Shown: one piece after another, positions 9,601 to 16,090 of the stretch
Numbering within the stretch: the first letter of the stretch is position 1
Layout: every line of letters begins with the position of its first letter
Assembly (NCBI GenBank): GCA_038209965.1
Contig: JBBQXF010000055.1
Coordinates: 1-31,946 of the forward strand
Direction of reading: 5' to 3'
Origin: JALONO01 sp038209965
GTDB lineage: Bacteria > Bacteroidota > Bacteroidia > Cytophagales > Thermoflexibacteraceae
Length of the DNA: 31,946 nt
Notes under the pieces: generated by a model
Database searches by the model: none
Told to the model about the DNA's origin: nothing
What the model saw: the letters and a program-made list of their open reading frames with translations, nothing else
Translations under genes and position numbers: made by a program

Positions 9601-9993
9601 AAAGCAAAAAATATTACATTTATCGCGAATGTACCGGAGGACGTATTTGTGTGGGCAGATGAAAACCATTTCCGTTTGTTGTTGCGAAACCTGATCAACA
9701 ATGCCATCAAATTTACGCCCGAGGGCGGGCAAATCAAAGTGGCCATACAACAAAGACTGGCCAACCTAGAGATCAGCATTACCGATAATGGGGTGGGCAT
9801 GACCAAAGAACAAACCGCCAAATTGTTCCAGAAGAACCAAAATATGACCACTCAGGGCACAAGTGGCGAAAAAGGCACTGGTTTGGGCCTACAGCTTTGT
9901 CAGGAAATTGTGGCAAAAAATGGCGGGGCAATCTGGGTAAACAGTACAAAAGGCGAAGGGAGCACCTTTACTTTTTCATTGCCAATGGTATAG
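6659..9993 (+). pseudogene. Two-component sensor histidine kinase with Reg_prop propeller, broken by a frameshift and an in-frame stop
   Basis: The intact gene would encode about 1,110 residues: a signal peptide (MKLLYRILLCSLLAFAVLNA, start chosen at 6659, not the upstream ATG at 6596), about twelve Reg_prop blades (e.g. MWIGTEDGLNRYD, LWVGTTGGVSYVS, IWVGTANGLNLM), a Y_Y_Y domain (about 8860-9150), one membrane helix (about 9157-9215), a coiled coil, HisKA with LGHDLRSPI (His codon at 9352), and HATPase_c with N-box NLINNAIKF, G1 DNGVGM and G2 GTGLGLQL. It is a plain kinase with no receiver domain. Frame 2 ends at 7609. The continuing frame is entered at the G6 run 7589-7594, where seven G would keep one frame. 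A TAG at 7987-7989 falls in a blade motif YLGT-stop-GAGLHTFD, where Trp (TGG) is expected. Two independent lesions favour a real pseudogene over one sequencing error. Nearby polysaccharide genes are absent, so its former regulon is unknown. Confidence 0.85.
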
Positions 9994-10013
9994 GGCGACC
10001 GCACCAAATTTTT

Positions 10014-10435
10014 TTATTTGAAGAGCTGTTTTAAGTACAGGTTATTTCTGTGGGCTTTCTTTCTTTTTCTTCGCAGGCTCATTTTACCAGAGTCTTTTTT
10101 GAGCAAATATAAAGCCCATTTTCGGATAATATGCAGGTTAACAATGGCATTTTCAGCCCTGATGACCGAGTCATCTTCTTTGAAAGTAACATCCAACTGC
10201 CACAGGGCCGCCTGCCGGTGCAAGCCGTTTTCTATCGCCCAGTGATTGCGAATATATTGTCCCATTTTTTCGGGACCAATACCACTTAAACTGCTGATAT
10301 AGAAGTGCCCACCATTTTGTTCTTTGCCCTTTCGACAGACTTTGCGCTCAACCACCGCAATGCTCTTCAAACCCGCCCAATCTTCTTTTGCACCAATAAA
10401 AGACAAGTTTTCCAAAAGATATACCTTTCTTCGGC
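10014..10435 (-). pseudogene. C-terminal remnant of an ISAs1 (H-repeat) family transposase
   Basis: The minus-strand frame reads LKSIAVVERKV, GGHFYISSL, MGQYIRNHWAIENGLH, WQLDVTFKEDDSVIRAENA, LHIIRKWALYLLKKD and SLRRKRKKAHRNNLYL, the usual C-terminal third of ISAs1-type DDE transposases, including the Glu of HWAIEN. The N-terminal two thirds, with the two catalytic Asp, are missing. The frame stays open to 10475, but recognisable similarity fades near 10425-10440, where it meets the truncated AlbA_2 gene in another frame. Five residues (RQAAL, 10203-10217) sit between LH and WQLDV, where I recall family members having none. No terminal inverted repeat was found at the 3' side, so the element is dead. 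Confidence 0.8.
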
Positions 10436-10834
10436 TATGTTGGCCATGTCCTTTCTGGGTCCTATGCGTATCCAAACTCTTCCTTTGTACCGTACTGGTG
10501 GCTGGAAACTTGGTGTTACTTCGGCTACTGCCACAAAGCCATCGGAGTATTCAAACCCAGCAACCGAAATGACAGGCGGCGGCACTATTCTACCATCTGT
10601 TCTAAATGCCATCAGGGTTTGTAGTATCTGTTCGCTGTTTTCTAAGCCACTACGACTACCATCACCATTTACACCCACAATTAAATAGCCCTGCTTTTGA
10701 TGGTTAGGGAAATCATTGGCGAAGGCACACAATGCTTCCCCAAACTTATCGGTATTGGCAACCGATTTGGTTTTCTCTACCCGGTCTTGCTCTATTTCTG
10801 TAATGAGTACGTCTAATTCTTCTTTGGTAATCAT
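10367..10834 (-). pseudogene. N-terminal fragment of a second AlbA_2 domain protein, truncated by the ISAs1 remnant
   Basis: The fragment carries an AlbA_2 domain: ALCAFANDFPNHQKQGYLI (with the typical ND..N...GYLIVGV core), VPPPVISVAGF, FVAVAEVTPS and the late RVWIRIGPRKDMANIAEERY. After EERY, around 10425-10440, the reading frame enters DNA that encodes the transposase in another frame and ends 20 or so residues later (stop at 10367). The rest of the protein, normally an ATPase or winged-helix part, is gone. A TAAATTTG match to the Bacteroidota -7 element lies at 10846-10839, only a few bases ahead of the start codon at 10834, with no proper -33 element. Confidence 0.75.
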
Positions 10835-10910
10835 ACGGCAAATTTATTTCGTTGTGAGGTAAAAAATATGTTAGCACAAAAATGACAATTAAGTGTAACA
10901 ACTTTGTGTC

Positions 10911-11135
10911 ATGTGCGAAATAGCAACCAAAGCGGGCTGCCCCCATTGTTACAGTCCAAAAGTAATCAAAAATGCTACCAAGGCGGGTGGGCCGCAGCGC
11001 TTTTTATGCAAATCGTGCCGAAAACAGATCATTGGTATTTATCACAACAAAAGGGCACACCTACCTGTTAAGTACTTGATAACGAGTATATTGACAAGAA
11101 ATTGTGGCGTACGAGGCAGGGATCAACAAGACTAA
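10911..11135 (+). pseudogene. N-terminal zinc-ribbon remnant of an IS1-like transposase (InsA type)
   Basis: The 74-residue frame opens with a CxxC...CxxC zinc ribbon (CPHC, then CKSC) in the arrangement CPHCYSPKVIKN, GGPQRFLCKSCRKQ, as in InsA-type proteins of IS1-family elements. The following PVKYLITSILTRNCGVR resembles the start of the helix-turn-helix region. The similarity ends there, and the frame stops at 11135 inside the 3' end of the convergent FNT gene. The DDE catalytic part is absent. It is either a decayed element or the left edge of a deletion. Confidence 0.55.
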
Positions 11136-11935
11136 TGCCGCCTGCTGTGGGCATATTTGACAATAGCTACCAAAAATACACCACCCATAATATTGCCCAA
11201 CGTAGCCAGTACCTGAAACTTGAGAAACTGAAGCCAGGTTATGTGATTGGCTTCTGCAAAAAATGCCATAAACACTTCTATGGAACCCACTATACAATGG
11301 TGCAGCCCGGCAATGCTTATTAAAAAGGTTACCAAAAATATCATCACTATCCGGCTAAAAGTATCTTGTGCCGAACTCAGCAGCCACGAAAGCATGCCCA
11401 TCAGCCAACCGGCCATAATGCCACTGATCAGCGTAGCGCCTACACTGTATTTGAGCATCTTATCCGAAACAAAATAAAAAAAATCTTTTCCAATCAGGTG
11501 CATTTCCGCGTTAAAAACCAATGAAATGCTGCCAAAAATATACCCGCCTACCAAGTTGCCCACATAGACAATGAGCCAAAGTTTGGCTAAACTACCTAAT
11601 GTTGCCTGTCCGTTCAACACGGGTAGGGTGGCCAGCGTAGTATGCTCGGTAAACAATTCAGACCTACCGGTAATGACAAAAATATACCCAATCGGGTAAA
11701 CCAATGCCATCATAACGGCTAATTGACCGTAAGTTGACTCATTTTTGAAAAGCGTGTAGATGATTCCGATGATTAAAATGCTGAATCCCACTTCCAAACC
11801 TGCCGACAAAGAAGACAGAAAGACCCCCAAACTCGACCGGTTGTGTTCCTTCAAACCGGTTTCGATTTGTTCTTTCATGATTTCGTAGGCCTCTTTGGGT
11901 TTTTCTTCGGGGTTAGTTTGAGGTGAGTTAGCCAT
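11132..11935 (-). CDS. Formate/nitrite transporter (FNT) family membrane protein
   Basis: FNT proteins are pentameric inner membrane channels for formate, nitrite, hydrosulfide or related small anions. The 267-residue product has a charged N-terminal tail (to about residue 35) and then six hydrophobic segments. Family-like stretches include SSLSAGLEVGFSILIIG, YIFVITGRSELFTEHTT, LAKLWLIVYVGNLVGGYIF, GIMAGWLMGMLSWL and FLISIAGLHHCIVGSIEVF. The FTEHT and GLHHC segments correspond to the conserved pore loops of the YfdC/FdhC-like branch. The substrate cannot be read. The stop lies where an IS1-like remnant ends on the other strand, so the last residues (HSRRH) may derive from that junction. Confidence 0.88.
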   Translation of the reverse strand: MANSPQTNPEEKPKEAYEIMKEQIETGLKEHNRSSLGVFLSSLSAGLEVGFSILIIGIIYTLFKNESTYGQLAVMMALVYPIGYIFVITGRSELFTEHTTLATLPVLNGQATLGSLAKLWLIVYVGNLVGGYIFGSISLVFNAEMHLIGKDFFYFVSDKMLKYSVGATLISGIMAGWLMGMLSWLLSSAQDTFSRIVMIFLVTFLISIAGLHHCIVGSIEVFMAFFAEANHITWLQFLKFQVLATLGNIMGGVFLVAIVKYAHSRRH

Positions 11936-12193
11936 GGATGGATACCGATTTAGAGGTTAGCAATCAGCCTAATTTATACTTTAAATGAGGCGTAAATTAA
12001 TTCTTTGTTCACGTTAATAAAAAATCTTAATGTTAAAAATATATTTTTTTGCTCCCGCTGATTCTTTTTTATGATGTAAAGATTAACTAATTGACATGTA
12101 TTTGCACCAACAACGAAGGATGAGTATTGGTAAAGGAAAACCTTTTAAACTGAGAAGTAGATGCTGAAAATGGAACCAGTGCTAAACGATTCT

Positions 12194-12478
12194 TTATGCA
12201 AAGCAACTGCCACTACTGTCATCAGCTACTATTTTTGTAGTGTCAATTTTTAAAAATACTCTCGTTTCAACAAAAAGTAAACGGTCTTTGATTTGTTTTG
12301 CAAAATTAGCTGAACTGCCAAAGCTGCCTGCCGCCGTTGAGTCTTCAATGCTTGACTTGGCATAAATTTGTCCCTTAAGCGTGTAATCAATATTCAAATC
12401 TTTCTTTGTCTGTCCCAAAACAGGTAGACAGAAAATTACTAATGCCAATACCATGATGTTATGTTTCATAATCGACAT
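12194..12478 (-). CDS. Small secreted protein of unknown function
   Basis: I do not recognise this protein. The 94-residue frame begins MSIMKHN; the fourth residue (Met, codon at 12469) may be the real start because a clean signal peptide follows (NIMVLALVIFCLPVLGQ, cleavage after the Gly-Gln region). The mature part (about 70 residues) is polar, with a possible beta-rich stretch RLLFVETRVFLKI, and ends DDSSGSCFA. It stands between two unrelated genes on the same strand, with about 230-260 bp on each side. The signal peptide is the main support; the gene could be a truncated remnant. Confidence 0.5.
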   Translation of the reverse strand: MSIMKHNIMVLALVIFCLPVLGQTKKDLNIDYTLKGQIYAKSSIEDSTAAGSFGSSANFAKQIKDRLLFVETRVFLKIDTTKIVADDSSGSCFA

Positions 12479-12710
12479 CGTTTTACATTACCGCTAAAAT
12501 CCATACAAACGCAATCGTTGCATTTATTTTTAAAAATACACCGCTATCCCTCAAAAATTGGAATGAACGGCGGTTGCTATTTCGTTTAACCCCACTACGG
12601 TGGTGGATATTTGCTGAAGCACTTGACTATCCATGTATCAACTTACTAATATTTGTTGCTTGAAATGGTTGGTAAATAACGCTTTCACCCCAAACATTAT
12701 CCAGTTCACT

Positions 12711-13952
12711 TTATTCAAAGCGCAGACTTTCAATCGGGTCGAGCTTGGCAGCTTTGGCGGCTGGGTAATAGCCCGAGATCACCCCCACGGCCACGCACAC
12801 GACGACCGAGGCGGACATCCAGAGCCAGGGAACGATAAATCCCCCCGGATTGATGAGCGTGGACACGATATTGCCAATGAGAATGCCCAAAACCACGCCG
12901 ATCGCCCCGCCGATCTGGCAGATGACGATGGCCTCGATCAAGAACTGTTGGCGGATCAGCGCTGGAGTGGCCCCCAATGCCTTGCGAACTCCGATCTCCC
13001 GGGTGCGCTCGGTCACGGATACCATCATAATGTTCATCAGGCCGACGGACGCGCCCAATAAAGTGATAAACCCAATGCCGATGCCACCCAAACGCAAGTA
13101 GCCGCTGGTTTCTTCTACGGCAGCCGCCACCGATTCGCTCCGGGTAACTTCAAATGAATCGGGCTTGCCCAGTTGGTCGCGGCGGATCTTGCGCATCAGC
13201 CCAGTGGCTTCGCTCATGAGGTACTCAAATTTGGTGGGATCTTTGACCATGCAAGTCGTCGAGAAATAGAGCCGGCGGCCAGCTCCGAGGATCACGGCGT
13301 TGTTAAGCGGTACAATCACTTGGCGGTTGGCTCCACCACCGGCCCCAAAACCAGATTTATCTTTTATCACCCCGATCACCTTGTAACGGTTGCCGAGTAC
13401 GTTGATGTCTTTGTTGACGGGTTCCCCCTTGTCAAATAGTTTATCGGCCACTTCGCTGCCAATAATGGCCACCGGAGTGCCTGAGCGCAATTCGATGCTG
13501 GAAAAATTGCGGCCCTTTTCCAGTTCTGTGCCCTTGGAAATCAAGTAATTCTCATCGCCCCCAATGACTTGGGTGTTGGGATTGGTTTTTTTGGAAAGGT
13601 ACTTTATCTCGGCAATCCCGGTAATGTTGGTCGAGATGGCAATGTCTGCATTGCCCCCAAATTTGTCCTTGAACTCGCGGATTTCGTCATACACGATCGG
13701 AACTTTGGTGAGCCGATCCACCATGCCCCCGCGCTGGCTGCGCCGGGTTTGGGAACGGTCGCCCACATCGAAGCTGCTGCCGCCCAGATCGGATAAACCT
13801 GAGGTGATTGACGAAGAGATGCCGTCAATGGCCGTCAGGATGCCTACCAGTGAGGTTATACCAATGGCGATGATGGCCGCAGTGAGAGAAGTCCTGAGCA
13901 GGTTGTCTTTGATGGCTTTGAATGCCTCTTTGACGTTTTCCGAAAAGTTCAT
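12711..13952 (-). CDS. ABC transporter permease, MacB/FtsX type
   Basis: The 413-residue product has the MacB layout: an N-terminal membrane helix (about 22-45, LTAAIIAIGITSLVGILTA), a large periplasmic MacB_PCD domain (about 50-280) and three C-terminal helices (FtsX domain) with the signature REIGVRKALGATPALIRQQF between the first two of them. It ends YYPAAKAAKLDPIESLRFE, the usual final motif. MacB-type permeases work as dimers with a separate ATPase to drive export or mechanotransmission across the periplasm rather than pumping through the membrane. No ATPase gene is adjacent, so the partner is elsewhere. A near-ideal promoter lies 47-76 bp upstream (13999-14028). The cargo is unknown. 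Confidence 0.93.
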   Translation of the reverse strand: MNFSENVKEAFKAIKDNLLRTSLTAAIIAIGITSLVGILTAIDGISSSITSGLSDLGGSSFDVGDRSQTRRSQRGGMVDRLTKVPIVYDEIREFKDKFGGNADIAISTNITGIAEIKYLSKKTNPNTQVIGGDENYLISKGTELEKGRNFSSIELRSGTPVAIIGSEVADKLFDKGEPVNKDINVLGNRYKVIGVIKDKSGFGAGGGANRQVIVPLNNAVILGAGRRLYFSTTCMVKDPTKFEYLMSEATGLMRKIRRDQLGKPDSFEVTRSESVAAAVEETSGYLRLGGIGIGFITLLGASVGLMNIMMVSVTERTREIGVRKALGATPALIRQQFLIEAIVICQIGGAIGVVLGILIGNIVSTLINPGGFIVPWLWMSASVVVCVAVGVISGYYPAAKAAKLDPIESLRFE

Positions 13953-13998
13953 GCGAAAAAATGATGAGTGAGCGTGGACTGGTTGGCCAGCCCATGAA

Positions 13999-14028
13999 CA
14001 AATTTAGCCACTTTTAGCCGTAAAGCAA
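13999..14028 (-). promoter_or_regulatory. Bacteroidota-type promoter for the MacB-type permease
   Basis: On the minus strand TTG (14028-14026) is followed by exactly 19 bases and then TAAATTTG (14006-13999), matching the Bacteroidota housekeeping consensus TTG-N19-TAnnTTTG. It points at the permease start at 13952 and lies just after the exonuclease stop codon, so the permease is probably transcribed on its own. Confidence 0.75.
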
Positions 14029-14034
14029 TGGCGG

Positions 14035-14670
14035 TTAGTCCTCATCTTCGTCAAAATGCTCCAAATCGGCTTCGGCCACCTTGAACTTGTTGGCGTTGCG
14101 CAAAATGATGCGGATGCACTTGCCCGTCAGGATGGAATCTTCCAGCGCGTTGTGGGCTTCCTCGGCCCGCGACAACCCGAAGAACTCGGCAATGGCCCCC
14201 AGCCCCAGCGACTTGGGCGTACCGATTTTGTTGGCCCGCAAGATCCGAAAGTAAAAATTGGCCAGCACAAAAAGATCGAGCACCCGGTGCGAATATTCCC
14301 AGCTTACTTTGGCTTCGCGGTAGGCATAGCGCATAAAATTGACATCGGTGGTCACATTCTGGCCACACACCACAATGTTGCGCAGTTCTTCGCGCTGTTT
14401 GCGAAAGCTGCCCACTTGCGCCAAAAGCCACGCTTCAAAATCCTCGATCACTTCATAAATCATGGGGGCATCTTCCAGATCGGCCAAGGTCAGTTCATGG
14501 ATCTTGCTCGCCGGAATAGAAAAACGATCGGGGAATTGGGGATAGACATTGCTCAGGTAGGTGTCTAGCTGCTCCCACTTGTCGTTGTAGAGCACGGCCC
14601 CCAACTGGATGATTTCGTGGTAGCCAGGTTCGAGGCCAGTGGTTTCAACATCATAAACGAGATACGGCAT
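14035..14670 (-). CDS. 3'-5' exonuclease, DEDDh family (DnaQ/RNase T-like)
   Basis: The protein belongs to the exonuclease superfamily that includes the DNA polymerase III epsilon subunit and RNase T. Exo I is YDVETTGLE (Asp and Glu metal ligands), Exo II is the CGQNVTTDVNFM region with its Asp, and Exo III is EEAHNALEDS (His and Asp), which makes it a DEDDh enzyme. The 211-residue form starting at 14670 (MPYLVYDVETTG) puts Exo I at the expected distance from the N-terminus; an upstream ATG at 14784 would add 38 residues with no family similarity. An acidic tail (EHFDEDED) follows the domain. It may act in DNA repair, proofreading or RNA trimming; no partner gene is nearby. Confidence 0.88.
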   Translation of the reverse strand: MPYLVYDVETTGLEPGYHEIIQLGAVLYNDKWEQLDTYLSNVYPQFPDRFSIPASKIHELTLADLEDAPMIYEVIEDFEAWLLAQVGSFRKQREELRNIVVCGQNVTTDVNFMRYAYREAKVSWEYSHRVLDLFVLANFYFRILRANKIGTPKSLGLGAIAEFFGLSRAEEAHNALEDSILTGKCIRIILRNANKFKVAEADLEHFDEDED

Positions 14671-14765
14671 ACATTCAAAATTGAATTGGGGGAAAAGGAG
14701 CTTAAATGTAGGCAGAAAACCAAGATTGTGTGGGCAGCCCTTCATATTGACCCAAATTTGTCTAC

Positions 14766-14797
14766 TTTTGGCAAAGTAAGACAAATGCTAAAATTTG
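14766..14797 (+). promoter_or_regulatory. Promoter for the STAS / anti-sigma kinase pair
   Basis: TTTG (14767-14770) is followed by 19 bases and AAAATTTG (14790-14797), a 7-of-8 match to TAnnTTTG at the correct spacing. The start codon of the STAS gene is 33 bp downstream. The divergent exonuclease gene starts at 14670, so the region also houses its promoter. Confidence 0.55.
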
Positions 14798-14830
14798 TAA
14801 AAACTTTTTGGCTTTCAACTCGTAAGCATC

Positions 14831-15190
14831 ATGGAAGTATCAATCAGCGAGGAAGGCAATCATTCCATTATCTCCCTTAGTGGGGATTTGGACGCAAGTT
14901 CCTCCATCAGTTTGGACAATGCGTTCACGAGCGTATTGTCCAGCCAGCGGTCAGTTATATTCGTGGATTGCACTAAACTGGACTACATCTCTTCACCCGG
15001 GATCGGGGTTTTTATTTCTCGGTTGGGCGATTGTGAGCGGCAGGGTATCCGGCTGGGCCTTTTTGGGGTCAGCGATAAAATTCTCAAAGTATTTAAAATA
15101 TTGGGCCTTGATCAACTCATCATCATCGGCAAAACCAAGCAAGAAGCGGAACTCAACATCAATGCAACACAGCCTTCGGATCGGATGTAG
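14831..15190 (+). CDS. STAS-domain anti-sigma factor antagonist (SpoIIAA/RsbV-like)
   Basis: The 119-residue product is a single STAS domain: an early strand SIISLSGDLDASSS, then SVIFVDCTKLDYISSPGIGVFISRL and the final helix region ILKVFKILGLDQLI. In this family a Ser in the SSxG loop (Ser54/Ser55 here) is phosphorylated by an RsbW/SpoIIAB-like kinase, which controls whether the antagonist can bind that kinase. Its partner gene follows immediately and overlaps by 29 bp, indicating coupled translation. No sigma factor or PP2C phosphatase gene is nearby, so the output is not known and may be a phosphatase-driven switch encoded elsewhere. Confidence 0.9.
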   Translation: MEVSISEEGNHSIISLSGDLDASSSISLDNAFTSVLSSQRSVIFVDCTKLDYISSPGIGVFISRLGDCERQGIRLGLFGVSDKILKVFKILGLDQLIIIGKTKQEAELNINATQPSDRM

Positions 15191-15587
15191 CAACGTTAAC
15201 CTCAAAGAGGTGCGGACGTTTGTGGAAAATACACTTGGTGCCTATCGGGTGCCCAGCGATGAAACCGATTGGGTGGTGCTGGCCATTGACGAACTGTGCG
15301 CCAACCTGATTGCCCACGCCCACGGCTGGGATCCCAGCCACCAGATTGAGGTGTGCATTGTCAATGAAGCCTCGGTCATTTCCTTCCAAGTCCGGGATCC
15401 TGCGCCGGACGGGTTCAATTTATTGGACTATAAACTCCCCGAAGTTCAACAAATAGTCAGTGAAAAGCGCAATGGGGGCCTGGGCCTGATCTTGTTGCGG
15501 CGGATCATGGACGAGATCCGGGCCGAACGCCACAATGGTGAACTGGTGTACTGGATGCGGAAATATTCGGTGCGCGGTAGCCTCTAA
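15162..15587 (+). CDS. Anti-sigma regulatory factor, RsbW/SpoIIAB-like Ser/Thr kinase (HATPase_c)
   Basis: The 141-residue GHKL-type kinase has an N-box with AIDELCANLIAHAH, a G1-like region VRDPAPDGFN and a G2 box NGGLGLILLRRIMDEI. The G1 box is DPAP rather than DxGxG, as in many RsbW-like proteins of non-sporulating bacteria. I chose ATG 15162 because upstream codons in this frame lie inside the STAS gene and show no family similarity; the 29-bp overlap with the STAS gene supports a paired switch. The last about 45 codons and the downstream DNA have been duplicated in tandem (15632-15800). The target sigma factor is not in the window. Confidence 0.9.
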   Translation: MQHSLRIGCSNVNLKEVRTFVENTLGAYRVPSDETDWVVLAIDELCANLIAHAHGWDPSHQIEVCIVNEASVISFQVRDPAPDGFNLLDYKLPEVQQIVSEKRNGGLGLILLRRIMDEIRAERHNGELVYWMRKYSVRGSL

Positions 15588-15800
15588 TGTTCCCCCCATT
15601 CCCCTCTGTACTTCTCCGTTTCCACCCAATCAATAGTCAGTGAAAAGCGCAATGGGGGCCTGGGCCTGATCTTGTTGCGGCGGATTATGGACGAGATCCG
15701 CACCGAACGCCACAATGGTGAACTGGTGTATTGGATGCGAAAATATTCAGTGTGCGGTGGCCTGTAACGTTCCCCCCATTCCCTTCTGTGCTTTTCTGTT
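15452..15800 (+). repeat. Two-copy tandem duplication, period 180 bp, of the 3' end of the anti-sigma kinase gene
   Basis: Positions 15452-15620 recur at 15632-15800. I count 14 mismatches in 169 positions (about 8%), nearly all transitions, and the first 54 bases are identical. Because 180 is a multiple of three, copy 2 keeps the reading frame and repeats the G2 box (GGLGLILLRR) through to its own TAA at 15765-15767. Copy 1 ends with TAA at 15585-15587, and the spacer between the copies has no stop in that frame. Copy 2 has no start codon of its own at its 5' edge. Confidence 0.9.
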
Positions 15801-16090
15801 CGCCTCCCGCGATCCCTTAGCCGATTGCCTTATTTCTGGTTTGAAACTCATTTTAGGTGAATATTACGTCTGTAATGTTTGCTGTTTTAAATGTCCGTGA
15901 AGTGATTTGCCAAATGCTTTGAACGGCTTTCGCTGGCCCTTCTCCGCTGTTTTCTCCCCATAAATAACGATTTATTGACCGTATTGGCCAATAGTTGCGG
16001 TAAAAATCCCCAATCCTTACAGCCCTTGGTGCGCTTGGTTATTAAAGAAGCATAGTTTGTGCATTGTTGATAATAAATATCATTATCCCG
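15801..16090. other. Intergenic region after the duplication, no supported gene
   Basis: Just under 300 bases of AT-leaning sequence separate the duplicated fragment from the secreted T9SS protein gene. Possible promoter-like elements near 16030-16060 have the wrong spacing to be called. No hairpin terminator was found. Confidence 0.4.

Noticed and set aside
10911..11135. Functional IS1 element
   Set aside because: Only the zinc-ribbon part is present, with no catalytic domain or inverted repeats.
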